Both the position numbers and the translations under genes were made by a program. The notes beneath the pieces were generated by a model. That model had not been told where the DNA came from, did no database searches, and worked only from the letters and a program-made list of their open reading frames with translations. A stretch of DNA of 64,000 bases from Dactylorhiza incarnata (taxonomy: Eukaryota; Streptophyta; Magnoliopsida; Asparagales; Orchidaceae): the NCBI GenBank assembly GCA_033032865.1, contig JAWHQI010000166.1, positions 4,402,001 through 4,466,000 of the forward strand, read 5' to 3'. Each line of letters begins with the position of its first letter. The first letter of the stretch is position 1. Positions 34,493-46,771 of the stretch are shown piece after piece.

Positions 34493-37400
34493 AAAGGTAT
34501 CATTATCAATCATAATACAGTTACTCATACTTAGAGGCATGCTAAGCTTGGTTCTACACATATTTTTCAATATTTGATGCACTTTAAATAGATATATCAA
34601 AGCATGATAAGCAAAACAATGTTCATAGTAATTTGAAGGAATAAGTTTTAACACTGTAAATAATTCTAAATTATAGAATTCATACATGCTTGATATTGGC
34701 AATAAAGATCATACAGTTTTTTTTTGTTTTATCATTTTTAAATCAAACAGAAAATCACAAAAAAATTATTTTTGTAATTTTTGAATTTTGATTTTTTGTA
34801 GTAGATTTTTCATAATATGAATAAAACACAAATAACAAAAAAAAAACATATTTTTGTATTTTTGAATTTTGAACTTTTGTAGTAGATTTTTCATAATATG
34901 AATAAAACACAAATAACAAAAACATATTTTTGTATTTTGAACTTTTGTAGTTGATTTTTCATAATATAAATAAAAACAAAAATAACAAATGTCAGAAATA
35001 CAAAAACAAAGTAGTACATATAGACTAAAATATTTTTAGTGATTTTTAGAAATTTTGAAAATCAGAAAATTCCAACACCCACGCTAGCGCCGGCGCTAGG
35101 GCTAGCGCTGGAAGCAGTACACTATTTTTTGAGAATTCTAAAAATCTGATTTTTGATATTTATTAAGTGTCCTTAGAATAGTCTTATGCAGAAATTTTGT
35201 AATTTTTGGAGATGTTTTGATTGCTCAAATTTGCATAAAAACTTTAGCTTTTTCAAATACATGTGTTTAAAAAAAAATTAAGTACAAAAATAAATAAATT
35301 ATGCAAAACACATGAGGACATAGTTTGAACAACCCAAAATATGCATGATTTAAGTGATAAGTAAATAAAATTATCATGCAAAAAGTAATATAAGTATGTC
35401 CTAAGATTAAAGTCTACCCCGACTAAATGTCTACACCCTAGCCCCGTACTAAGTGACGGATGGGCATGAGGAGCTGCACACATGCCGTAGGTTGGGATGT
35501 TAATCCCATATGCACACACTAGAGAACGCTCAACCTAGCACTCTTTCCCCCCAGTGCCTCGCAAGGCCCCACTGGAACCCTCCCCGGTTAAGGACAAGAC
35601 ATGTCTTAGAGGTTAGGTCTCTAGTGCATACAACCCTACGCCCCCGCTATTATGAGATATGAAGTCATAGGTGAAATAATCTTTTGGACAACCTATGCTT
35701 TTAAATCTAAGGGTTGATATATAAACTATGGGTTTTGTTTAATGTGATGAGTTATAAATCCGCATAGTTTTTCTACTAACATTCAATAAGTGACAATGCT
35801 AGTATGATGAGTTTTGGGTTTAATGTCATGTCATAAGATTTATATTGATATTGCATGTATTCCAAAATGGAATTTCAAATTATAGATCTAGAATAGAGTG
35901 ATGATAAAGTTTGATGTATATCTTCATTGCAAAGTTGATTCTAGAGTCTACAAATATGAGAGATACATGCAATCAATAGCAAAGCATATCAATACACCAA
36001 ATAATGGAAAGAAAACATTATTCAAAATTTTTATCATAAGATTCATAATTCTTATTATTGATTTGAGATATTTTTTGATATAACATGAATTATGATTTAT
36101 GATTATAGAGAATTTTGCATAGAATATATGTTAGATCATCATGATATATGTAAATTCTAGTTCTTCTAGACTTATGACAATATGATTTGGTGATTTTCTT
36201 TTGAATGAGCATGTTTGAATTGTAAGTCTAGAAAATGATGATCATGTTATCATATCAAAGACAAAGATCACAAATATATAGTTTTGAAATAAAATGCCAT
36301 TCAATAATTGAATTTATTGATCTTTGGTTTTGCATGATAATATATGATTCATGAAAATATATTCATAAATATTCTAATGATTAATCCATAAGTTATGTGT
36401 TTGTTGGAATTTTAGTATTCTATTATAATTTCAAATCACATAGTTATCATCAAATTTAAATAACATTGTACATGTTATACCTAGCATAAATATATAAGCA
36501 TAGACCAAGAAGTGATGCTAGAATGATGAATTTGAATGCAATGTTATTACATAGGATTAATGGAGAAAATGTTGCATGTAATATGAGAAGTTTTCAAATT
36601 AATTTTCTTTAGACCTAGAATGAAATGATTAATCTTTTGATTTGATCTTAATGATGCAAGATGATTCTAAGGTCTAAATTACATGCAAACATTGGTGACA
36701 CACATAACATCTAAATTAATATATGAAACAATTATACTAAGGATAGCATGTGATGAAAAATCCATAAACATAGAAATTTCCAAATCAAGCAACCTAAGAT
36801 AGCTTTTAAAACGGAGTTGAAATTGGGCAAGTTGACAGCACCAAGAGAACTCAAATGAGCAAGCCTAGTTTGCCGTTGGATGGAGATTTTTGTGCTCTTT
36901 CTGAAAATATATTAAACGTGAAAATCAGGCGAGCGGATCAAAAGATATGGATGTTTGAAGTTTTGATCGTAAACTCGCATTTTTGAAAGATTAAACATGC
37001 GTTTAGATGAGTTTTGGTTTTCAATTTTTTAGATAATATTCTTCATTATAAGGGCTATCATATGCAGCAAACAAAAATAGAAAAGAATCAAAACATTGCG
37101 CATTTTAATTTTTAACATAAGCCCTTTAAAACCATTTAAATCCATTCTTTAAAATAGTTTCAATAGTCTTGATAATAATTTCAATATTCAATTTCTAATG
37201 ATAATTCAAGACAATTAAGGGTAAAGGATTTAAAAGGATAAAGAACAATCAAAGATGAGAGATAGATCACATTGAAAAAATATATGACTTAATGTTCAAT
37301 TTTAATTCAAATTTGATTTGATAGACATTAGGCTTAATATATGAAAGTCATATTACATGATATATAAAGTGATCATAGCATGTTTGTTCAAAAAATAAAA

Positions 37401-37493
37401 AAAAAAGTAAAAAAAAAACAATAAGCATATCATGAAGTAGAGTAATGATATTTCATTTTCATAATAGTTTCTACTTCATGCATTTGAAAGATA
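34493..37493 (-). other. S2 internal non-coding region
   Basis: About 3 kb of AT-rich sequence with no credible ORF on either strand. From 34765 to 34988 there are three imperfect direct repeats (about 65-80 bp) around TAGATTTTTCATAATATGAA. At 35083-35112 are GC-rich palindromes. At about 35400-35650 is a distinct, more GC-rich block of unknown nature (CCCCGACTAAATGTCTACAC... to CTACGCCCCCGCTATTATG). The antisense gene present in S1 is absent. Confidence 0.6.
35083..35112. promoter_or_regulatory. S2 internal palindrome site
   Basis: CTAGCGCCGGCGCTAG is a perfect 16-bp palindrome, followed by GCTAGCGCTGG. It is the AGCGCTGGCGG motif class of the S2 LTR. The flanks (minus strand CTCAAAAAATAGTGTACTG) correspond to S1 at about 4500-4520, where the S1-type motif sits instead. 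Confidence 0.55.
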
Positions 37494-37951
37494 CTAAATG
37501 AAAAGAGATTTAGGTATCCAAAGTTGACCATATGGGATGGTTCCTCTGGGTACCCAAATACATTGTGGTGGCTTTTGGGAAGATAATTATGAATGGGCAT
37601 TTTCAATTAAAGATGATACATCATTTTTCTTTATGGGTCTCCATTCATACATTGGTTGTTTATCATTTAAATTCATATTATGATTATGTGACGTCTTTAT
37701 ATGATTATATTTATTTGAAAAATAATTCATTTGGGATTTATGTTTATTCAAATTATTTTTCAAAATAGATTGATGTTGATAATCATAATGAATTTTATTA
37801 TAAAGATTCTTTGAATGTTTATAAGAGTGATTGTCTTTCTTAAGAAGTGATTATTGAAAGAGTGAGTTACAATATGTTGTAAATAATTGATTCTTATTTT
37901 GATAATTTTCATTTCCACTCTTTCTTATAGACATACTCTTATAATATGAAG
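37494..37951 (-). pseudogene. S2 gag, 3' remnant left of D
   Basis: Continuation of the gag at 55932-57063 on the other side of D. Several stops are present. A C-terminal motif like IWVPRGTIPYGQLWIPK, matching the S1 gag end, is recognisable before the stop at 37494. Confidence 0.65.
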
Positions 37952-38766
37952 TGTACAACCCCGTTCACCGAGTGGGCCCCCGGACCTGAAAGGAGGGACC
38001 AAGGAACAAGAGACAAGCCCCGCGGACCATTCGCCCAAGTCGAGGGAAGGGGCGGACCACAAGGCGAATGTGGTCCCTCCCCCAGAGCACCGCGCGGCGG
38101 TAAGGGATGTTGGCGAATGAAGAGCAGCAATATGAGAGAAGACTTGCGAGTGGCACCTTCGCGGACCACCCGCCCAGAGCTCAGGAGCGTCCGACGTATG
38201 CCGGGGAGCACCCGACGAGCGTGGGCAGGTTGGGCATCTCGCGTGCAGGCACTCGCCCGGCCAAACGGGGCGAGAGAGGAGTCTGGCGAGTGGTCCTCTC
38301 ACAGATCACTCGCCCCCAAAGGCTTTTAGGTGGAAATGGCCTAAATATCCCTGGTGGGCTGCTAATAGCCCTTCAGAACAGCGGAGTTAGGCTGTTAGCA
38401 GACCAATCAGGGGTGCGATTAATAAAACCAAAAGGCGGGTTCATGCTATTTGCAGACCAGTCTAGAGAATCTATAAATAGACCCTTAAGGGCACCTTGGA
38501 GGAGATCGATCCAGAGAGAGAATCCTCTCCTCCAGGCAGGTTTTGGTTGGCTGCTAGTGCCCTCCAAGGTGCCCGGCTGAGCTTTGGTTTGGGAGGGAAA
38601 GCTCTCTAAGAACTTCCGGGTGTGTGGCGGGACCTCCTCGCTGCGGCCTTGGGTCTGTTCTAGTTTTCTCATCCACCGTCAGGAGAGTTTAGAGAGAGAG
38701 AAGTAAGCGTCGGCTACACCCCCCATGTGGGTCCGAATTCAAGGAGACCGGTAGCCGGTTTCAACA
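37952..38766 (+). repeat. 5' LTR of D
   Basis: 815 bp, TGTACAACCCC...CCGGTTTCAACA. TATAAATA at 38472. U3 has scattered GCGAGTGG/CCACTCGC and GGCGAATG/CATTCGCC motifs in both orientations. Sequence after the LTR, TTTTTGGTGCGGTGAGCG, is the probable primer site region. I could not assign the tRNA. Confidence 0.9.
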
Positions 38767-38819
38767 TTTTTGGTGCGGTGAGCGTGGACCGTAGCCGGTG
38801 AAGGAAAATCTCAAACTGG

Positions 38820-40582
38820 ACTTGATGACAGGAGATGGGGGAAATGGTTCCGACTCAGGCCACTCGCAGCCACTAGCGACAACAGAGTGGCTGGAGATGT
38901 TCGAGAAGTTCAAACGAGAAGTCCTGCAGGCGGTTCTCGTCGGGAGGAGCGAGTGCGAGACCCAGAAGTTCCCGTGGTCCCGCCCCCGTAGATTGGCGAG
39001 AATGCCCCGGGGCAGCGACACGGGAAGGAGGTGCCAGCGGAGGCGAGTGCGCGAGATCTCCCCGGGCGGCAACTGTTCAACTGCCCGGCGAGTGCGGAGG
39101 TGTGCAAGTTGGCCCCGCGCGAGGGCACCACTCACCGAGCAAGAGAAGGGAGCCCCTTCTGCGAGTTGATTCTATCGGCCCCAGTGTCAGAGGGGTTCCG
39201 AGGGCCGGAGATGTCCTATTATACCGGCAAGGATGACCCAGTCGTGCATCTGCAATGGCTTGAGGACATGGTCTCAATTCTTCCCATGTCGGACGCCTTT
39301 CAATGCCGACTCTTTACAACCACTCTAAAGGAGAAAGCTAGGGACTGGTTCCACCAGCTCCCCGTGGGTTCCATCTATGCCTTCGACGATCTGCGTCGGA
39401 GCTTCCGACTGTGCTTCTCGATGTCAAAGAAGAGAAAGAAAGATGCAGAGGCCCTCTTCAAGATCAAGCAAGGGCAAGGAGAATCACTGGCCCATTACAT
39501 GGACAAGTTCCAGGAGGAGGTCCACCTCGTGCAGGAGGGTCGGGGTTCACCCTCCAGATGGCATTCATCGTAGGGTTGCGAGATGGGTTCTTCAAAATGG
39601 ACCTGAAGAGAAGGCCTCCTCTCTCCTTTGAGGAGTTGATGGAGCGTGCGACAGAGGAGATAGAAGGGGAGGCAGCCAATCCGGAGTTTTACAGGAGGTT
39701 GGCGAAGATGAGCGAGCCCGAGATGAGGCAGCATGAAGGAAGTAGAGGGGAGGAACCCAGGGGCCAGGGGTTCGAAAGGAAGCAGCGGGATTGGAGACGT
39801 CAGGAACCCAATAACCGGCTGACCTAGAGGCGTCAGGAGGGACCGACGAGAGGTCAAGAAGGGGGATACCGAGGAAGGGAGCAGGAGGGAGTCAACCAAG
39901 AATGGAGGTAAGGCCCCAGGCCCCCTCACCCTCCCCGGGAGCAAGCTATGGCGGTAGGCCGAGGAAGAGGAGGAAGAAGAGGAAGAGGAGGAAGAGGGGG
40001 GAGGGTGGCATTGCCTTACTGTGACTTTCATCAGGAGGAAGGTCGTGCAATGGCCACCTGCCCGGAATTCTTGGAGATGAGAGGAAGAGGTCAGCCACGG
40101 CGGCAGCAGGCCAGGATCGGGGAAGTGCTCCCAGAGGCGGAGGAGGACAGGTGCGAAGACAGGGCAGACGTAGGAGCCAGGGGAGGGATCGGGGTGATCC
40201 ACGGAGGGGTCGGAATCGAGGCAACTCTCAAGAGGAGCTTCCAGGCGATGTACTGGAGAGACGTCGCATTGGCTTCCCAGACCCCACCCCCTCGGAGAAG
40301 CTCACCTTCTCGTCAGAAGACATGCCCGACTACGAAGACCCGTTCTGTGACGACTTGGTGATCCAGACGGCAATAGAAAACTTCACGGTCTCCCGGATCT
40401 TGGTGGACAACGGGAGCTCCGTGAATGTCATCTTCAAGAAAGCTTTCGATGCATTGGAGGTGGAAAAGAAAAGGGTGCAGGCCTCCGATGGGCCGTTGTT
40501 CGGCTTTTCGGGGGAGAGGAAAGAGGTTGAGGGAGGAGTTGGCCTCAAAGTGTCGTTGGGAGGGGTCCCGAGGAATTGTTGA
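38820..40582 (+). pseudogene. D gag-protease region, frameshifted
   Basis: No single frame spans this. Recognisable parts are: the gag core at about 39210-39540 (SYYTGKDDPVVHLQWLEDM, ARDWFHQLPVGSI, LAHYMDKFQEEV), continuing in another frame to about 39825. A Tat-type zinc finger (PYCDFHQEEGRAMATC) is at about 40015-40070. A protease with RILVDNGSSVNVIFKKAFD is at about 40390-40450, ending at a stop near 40580. Frame changes near 39540 and 39900, plus a stop at 39825, show decay. Confidence 0.75.
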
Positions 40583-43107
40583 TTCGTCATTGTGGATGCC
40601 CCAAGCAGCTACAATGCAATATTCGGACGCCCACTCATTAGCACCTTCCGATGCGTGCCCTCATCTTATCACCAGTGCTTGAAATTCCACGACGGAGGGT
40701 CCAAGTCCGGATCCGGGGGGATGCGAAGGTGGCAAGGCAGTGTTATGTTACTGCCGTCAACACCATCTCCTGGATGGAGGAAGTTGAGAAGATGGATGAG
40801 GAGATGAAGGGGCGGGAGGGGCCGGAAGAAGAGAGGATGGAGGGGAGAGTTGAGGAAGAAAGCATGATCCGAGGAGAAGGGATGGAGATGTCTCAGGAGG
40901 ATCGAGTCGAGCCCATGGAGGAGGAAGCTAGATCGGGAGAGGAGATCCCGGTTGAAGGGAGAAGTGTCGGGGGCAAGTGGGAAGAGCCAGCCCAGCTTGA
41001 GGCGGTGGAAGAAGTGGTCGAGATGGAGGTCACCACCCAAGGAGGAAGGGTGGAGAAGGTGCGGATCAGCGGGGGCCTCGGCCCAGAAGACCAAAGAAGG
41101 ATGCTGGAGTGCATCCAAGGAAGCGTGGACATCTTCGCATGGAGCGCAGCGGACATGCCAGGCATCGATGCAGACGTGGCTTGACACTGGCTCAACCTCG
41201 AGCCGGGAACCCGTCCCATCCGATAGAAGAGAAGTACCATAGCCGACAAGCTCGAAGGACCAATCCACGAGGAGGTGGCAAAACTCCTCGAAGCAGGTTT
41301 TGTAACGGAGATCCAGTACCCAGGCTGGGTCTCCAATGTCGTCATGATAAAGAAGGGCGACGGGCCGCTGGCGTATGTGTATGGACTTTTCTTTGTTAAA
41401 CAAAGCCTGCCCTAAGGATTGTTATCCCCTGCCTCGAATCGACGCGCTGGTTGACTCAGCCGTCGGTTTTTCTGTGATGAGTTTTTTGGATGCTTTTTCA
41501 GGTTATCACCAAATCAGGATGCACCCCCCAGAAGTTAAAGATGTCTCATTCATCACCCGAGAGGGGTGCTACTGTTACAAAATGATGCCCTTCGGGCTGA
41601 AGAATGCCGGAGCAACCTATCAGAGGATGATGGACCGGGTCTTTCGGGAGCAAAGAGGAAGAAACTTGGAAGTTTACGTAGAAGACCTCATGGTAAAAAG
41701 CAAAAGCGTAAGTTCCCAACTCCAGGACCTGGAGGAGACGTTCGCTACTTTGCGCAAGTACAAGATGCGGCTAAACCCCGTGAAGTGCGTATTCGGGGCC
41801 AGCAAGGGAAAGTTCCTGGGTCACCTTCTCACCCCCTCGGGGGTAGAACCTAACCCGGATAAGGTAAAGGCCATAATGGAGCTAGGATCGCCGCGAAATG
41901 CCAAGGAGGTCCAACGCTTGACCAGGAAGCTTGCAGGGCTGAGTAGGTTTCTTTCTCGGGCGGGGGAGAAATGCTCCCCATTCTTCAAAGTGTTGCGAGG
42001 CAATCAGAAGTTCGAATGGATGGAGGAATGCGAGGGGGCCTTCCAGGACTTGAAAAGCCAGCTCACCAAGGCTCCGCTGCTCCAAGGCCCTAAGGAGGGG
42101 GAGGACCTGGCCTTATACCTAGGAGTTGGGGTTGAAGCTGTAAGCTCCGTCCTAGTCAGGGAAGAGAGTAAGAAGCAGTTCCCAATCTACTACGTAAGCA
42201 GGGTTCTGAAGAAGGCAGAGCTCCGATACCCGATCCTGGAAAAACTAGCCTTTGCCTTGGTCATCTCGGCAAGAAAGCTCAGGCCCTACTTCCAGGCTCA
42301 CTCGGTTCAAGTAATAACCGACCACCCCCTACGAAAAATCTTCGAGGGGGTAGAACATTCGGGGAGACTCGCAAAGTGGTCGATAGAGTTGAGCGAATTC
42401 AACATCACCTTCCTCCCACGATTGTCAATAAAGGCCCAAGCAGTAGCGGATTTCATGGCGGACTTCATGGTCGAGACGGAAGAGGAGCAAGTCCTGCACC
42501 ATGACCCCTGGAAGCTGCTGGTCAACGGAGCCTCAGGCAAGAACTCCCTAGGAGGAGGGGTAGTGTTGGAAAGCCCTCATGGGGTGAAAATCGAGCAAGC
42601 GCTGGTGATACATTTTCCCGTGACCAACAACCAGGCGGAGTATGAAGCGGTGATCGCCGGCCTGCGTCTGGCCCAAGAGCTAGGAGTTCATGACGTGGAA
42701 GTTCTCACAGATTCGATGGTGATAGCTTTGCAGGTCAAGGGTGAATTTGAGGCAAAGGAGCCCACACTTGTCCGGTATCTCGCCAAAGTAAGGGGTCTCA
42801 TCGGAGCGTTCACAACTTTCTCCATCCTGCACATCCCAAGGGAGGAGAGTGCCTTGGCCGATCGACTAGCCAAGTTTGGTCCTCAGGTTGGGGGAACTTT
42901 GACAGATTTGTTCCGCCCTTCGATAGAGGAGGGGGAGCTCATGGATATTGAGCAGCGGCCCTCATGGAAAGATCCTTTCGTGACCTTCCTGTCGACAGGA
43001 AAATTTCCAGAAGAGATTCCGGATCAAAGGCGCTTTCGATACAAGTCTGCCTACTACGCACTCCATGAAGGGGACTTGTATCGGAAGACCCTCTCGGGAT
43101 TCCTGGC
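40583..43107 (+). pseudogene. D reverse transcriptase with two RNase H domains, broken
   Basis: A Glu/Arg-rich protease-RT linker (40651-41184) ends in DIFAWSAADMPGID, the usual RT entry motif of this lineage, then a stop (41182-41184) and a frame change. The long frame 41375-43107 has CMDFSLLNKACPKD (RT), FLDAFSGYHQI, MPFGLKNAGATYQR, then YVEDLMVKS where YVDD is expected. RNase H 1 spans about 42090-42400. The second, archaeal-like RNase H begins WKLLVNGASGKNSLGGG (Asn where the catalytic Asp is normal) and includes NNQAEYEAVIAGL and LTDSMV. Two changed catalytic residues suggest long inactivity. Confidence 0.85.
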
Positions 43108-44216
43108 ATGATGCGTCTCAGAAGAAGAAGTCCCGAGGATCCTGGAGGAGATCCACTCCGGCGAATGCGGCAGCCATTCGGGGAGCAGGACGTTGGAAAC
43201 AAGAATAATGAGGCAAGGATATTTCTGGCCGACACTGAGCAAGGATGCGGCAGAGTTCGCCAGGAAATGCCGAAAGTGCCAACTATTTGCCCCACTTCAA
43301 CTCTTGCCCGCTCAGAGGCTAAGGAGCATCACGGCACCCTGGCCCTTCGCCATATGGGGCATGGACCTGGTAGGACCCTTCCCTCAGGCCAGCGGACAGA
43401 GAAAGTTTCTCCTGGTTATGATCGACTATTTCACGAAATGGTTGGAGGTCAAGGCACTTGCCAAGGTCACCTCCCAGGTAATCCGCAACTTCGTATGGGG
43501 GGAGATCATCTGCGGACATGGACTCCCGCAAGCCATAGTGACTGATAATGGACCACAATTCGCCAGCGAGGAGTTCATCCGCTTCTGCAGCCAATTGGGG
43601 ATAGACCTCAGGTTCGCATCCGTCCATCACCCCAGGAGCAACGGGCAGGTGGAGGCTGCTAACAAAATTATAGTAAACCTACTAAAAAAGAAGGTAGAAA
43701 ATTTGAAGGGGAATTGGGTTGAGCAACTCCCCTCGGTTCTCTGGGCTCTAAGGACTACCCCCAACACCGCCACAGGGGAGACCACATTCAAACTCTCTCA
43801 CGGTTCTGAGGCCGTCATCCCAGTAGAGCTTGAAGTCGAGACGCCAAGGGTAAAGGCCGCCTCAAACAGTGGTGAAGGGTGAAGAGTTGGGAACGAGGAG
43901 GAGCTAAGGCTCTCCTTGGACCTGGTCGAAGAGGTCCGAGACCTCGCCACCATTCGACAAGAAGAAATTAAGCGGCGGATGGCCAAATACTTCGACAAGC
44001 ACGTCCGGATCAAGCAGTTCGAAAAGGGTGACCTTGTGTTAAAAAAGGTCGACGCGGCCGGGAGGTCAGCCGCGGTAGGAAAACTTAATCCCAACTGGGA
44101 AGGTCCTTATATTGTAGAAGAAGCTTTAAAATCAGGGGGGTATCGCCTCCCGAATGTGGAGGGTGAGCCCATTGGTCATACGTGGAGCGGCGATGATTTA
44201 AAGCATTTTTATCCCT
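43108..44216 (+). pseudogene. D integrase, interrupted by stops
   Basis: Follows a stop at 43109-43111. HHCC-type finger (ETRIMRQGYFWPTLSKDAAEFARKC...C) is at about 43193-43285. The DDE core has GMDLVGPF, TDNGPQFAS and the glutamate in SNGQVEAANK (43360-43660). A stop at about 43880 separates the C-terminal part (43916-44216: FEKGDLVLKKVDA..., NWEGPYIVEEALKSGGYRL), which ends at the natural stop. Confidence 0.85.
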
Positions 44217-44318
44217 AAGTTCATGTAATAGTAATGATGCCTTGCTTTAAGCTTGATTCTTCTTATACATGTGCATGGTGTAATGGTTTGCGTGATGATT
44301 CCAAAAACTTCAAAGGTT

Positions 44319-45055
44319 GGCCCCGAGCAGACCCGCTGACCAGGCTCTCATCTAGCTGGCAGGGCCGAAGGCTCACTCGGTGGCAGGTTCCAAAAGCAGT
44401 TGGCCCCGAGCAGACCCGCTGACCAGGCTCTCATCTAGCTGGCAGGGCGGAAGGCTCACTCGGTGGCAGGTTCCAAAAGCAGTTGGCCCCGAGCAGACCC
44501 GCTGACCAGGCTCTCATCTAGCTGGCATGGCCGAAGGCTCACTCGGTGGCAGGTTCCAAAAGCAGTTGGCCCCGAGCAGACCCATTGACCAGGCTCTCAT
44601 CTAGCTTGCAGGGCCGAAGGCTCACTCGGTGGCACGTTCCAAAAGCAGTTGGCCCCGAGCAGACCCGCTGACCAGGCTCTCATCTAGCTGGAAGGGCCGA
44701 AGGCTCACTCGGTGGCAGGTTCCAAAAGCAGTTGGCCCCGAGCAAACCCGCTGACCAGGCTCTCATCTAGCTGACAGGGCCGAAGGCTCACTCGGTGGCA
44801 GGTTCCAAAAGCAGTTGGCCCCGAGCAGACCCGCTGACCAGGCTCTCATCTAGCTGGCAGGGCCAAAGGCTCACTCGGTGGCAGGTTCCAAAAGCAGTTG
44901 GCCCCGAGCAGACCCGCTGACCAGGCTCTCATCTAGCTAGCAGGGCCGAAGGCTCACTCGGTGGCAGGTTCCAAAAGCAGTTGGCCCCAAGCAGACCCGC
45001 TGACCAGGCTCTCATCTAGCTGGCAGGGCCGAAGGCTCACTCGGTGGCAGGTTCT
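44319..45055 (+). repeat. 83-bp tandem array in D 3' region (about 9 units)
   Basis: Units begin GGCCCCGAGCAGACCCGC at 44319, 44402, 44485 and so on, with GACCAGGCTCTCATCTAGC inside. Units differ by single bases. Arrays between pol and the 3' LTR are known for Tat elements and have been linked to the birth of satellite repeats. Confidence 0.95.
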
Positions 45056-45687
45056 ATGTTTCAGAGATCATCCCCGAGCGAAACCACAGACCAGGCTCAC
45101 ACCTAGTTGATGAGGTAGGGAGGGAAAGGCTTAAAAATGAGAAATTGAAGTAAGGCAAAATCAAACCCCGGGAGGGCGAATGATACAAACCAAGGGCAGC
45201 ACTGGGCCAGCGGTTGCGCAACGAACATGCTTCCGTTCGATGGGTCGCGGGAGGCTATTCGAACTCGGCAAACACACGAGCGTGGTAACGACCCCGACAA
45301 GGGTCAGCGGAAGCACCTGAGTCTCTTAGCGAGAGCGCAAAGAGCCCCTTAGCGAGAGCGCCGAGGCCGGAGTCGCGAAGCGCCGATTCATACGAAAGCC
45401 CCCCCCCCCCCCCCCGATCTAAGCGAATGGATGGCAGGGGCATGATAGTCTATGCTTCCTTCGGTACTCGGCGAGTGCCCGATGCGGCCACACAACGTTA
45501 TACCGTCCTAGCGAGCCTAGATGGAAACATAAGTAAAACGATTGCGCAATGATCAAATAAAACTATCACATAGACAAAATGGGTAAAATGGCCCCGAATA
45601 TATCCACCGGGCGTGCCAACAAAAGCCCTCGCAAAAATTATCACAAGAATAATTGTTGTCATCAAAACGGTTAGCAAGCTCTCGCCC
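45056..45687. other. D spacer between array and antisense gene beta
   Basis: No supported gene. Contains a homopolymer of about 17 C near 45402. It would be the 3' untranslated region of antisense gene beta. Confidence 0.5.
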
Positions 45688-46310
45688 TCATTTGCGAGAA
45701 GGGCTGCCGCTCTCATCTGAACCCAGGGAGATGACCTCGTCATTCAGAGGAAAGTCCTCGCCGTCCGGGAAGGGTACTGGGAGGAAAATGTCCGGCACGA
45801 CCTGGTGCACCAACAGCGTCTCGGCCCCCTCCTTCAGGTACCCGCCGTCAAGGAGGGCCCGCAGTGTATGCTCCGCAGCAGCCTGCGCACTCTCCTGCAT
45901 CAGCTCCTCGAACTCGAAGTTCGAATAGGAGTGTCTTTTGCTTCCTTCGCCAAGGGCCTGAGCGGAATCCACCTGCAGGCGCCGAATGTCTTCCTTCAGC
46001 CCCCGATTCTCCTCATCCAAGCCAGCCACTCGAACGCGCAGCATCTCGGCACTGGTGGTGTCCTGCGGGGAGAAGAGTAGTCAGAAAGGTGGGAAAGTGC
46101 AGTAGTTAGCAAGTCCAAGGAAGAGACCATACCTCCCGGATGGGGCGACTAGAGAGTAGGGCCTCGGCGGCATCCAGCTTCTCCCTCAACGCTCGGCCCT
46201 CCGCTAAGGCACTCGCCCGATTCGCATCCACCTCCCTGAGGCTTCGCGCGAGGTTGATGCTCCGACGAGATGACATGTGTGCGAGTTCAAGCGCTCGAAG
46301 GAGAGCCCGC
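45688..46310 (-). pseudogene. D antisense gene beta, 3' part (left of E)
   Basis: From the E insertion point the minus-strand frame (ALLRALELAHMSSRRSINL...) is charged, helical coiled coil to about 46134. There a GT opens a candidate intron ending ...TCTTCTCCCCGCAG at about 46064, after which the frame continues (MLRVRVAGLDEENRGLKEDI) to a stop at 45688. The C-terminus is acidic (GDESGSPSRK preceded by DEVISLGS). It belongs with 51863-53150. Both sides are in register once E and one 4-bp duplication are discounted. Confidence 0.6.
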
Positions 46311-46760
46311 TGTCACGGACTTGTCTTCTTACAAGCTCCCGTGCGGCCTTAGCTCCTCCTTGCCACTCCGCGTAGCCAAGCTAAGTCAGCCTCTCCTGCA
46401 AGAACTAGGTGGTGATGGAGAACGAATGCTAAGTAGAACTCAAGAGAACTCACAATTGCAAAGGAAACTCAAATAACTCTATTGCTTCTCCAAAACTTGG
46501 ATGCTTACAAATGAGGGGGCCTTCCCCTTTTATAGGCCCCAAAAGAATTTCCCTCCAAAAGATGGAAGGATCTAGAATGCCTAAGTTTCTAGACTATTCT
46601 ACCACCCTATGAATATACAATCTTCCCGAGTTCTCTAGAATGTTCCCAAGAGATCATTCTAGAGAGTTTCCACATTTTTCCAGAGTTCTTCTATGTACAT
46701 GCTTCTCCAAGGACCTAGATTTCTCTAGAATCCTCCTGGGCATTAACCCCGGGCGTGACA
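46311..46760 (-). repeat. 3' LTR of E
   Basis: 450 bp, TGTCACGGACTTG...CCGGGCGTGACA. Minus-strand TATA box CCTATAAAAGG at 46527-46534. No difference from the other LTR noticed. Confidence 0.95.
46571..46732 (-). promoter_or_regulatory. candidate heat-shock elements in E U3
   Basis: Minus strand contains GGAACATTCTAGAG (nGAAnnTTCnnGA, three alternating units), about 100 bp upstream of the TATA box, plus four further TTCTAGA cores (near 46571, 46588, 46657 and 46723). The same sites are in the other LTR at 51673-51834. The consensus matches plant heat-shock factor sites. Binding is inferred. Confidence 0.5.
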
Positions 46761-46771
46761 TCCTCCCCCAC

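Noticed and set aside
37939..40202. Long minus-strand ORFs opposite D LTR and gag
   Set aside because: GC-rich shadows of the sense strand with no protein signature and no promoter. Unlike genes alpha and beta, they have no TATA box or splice pattern.
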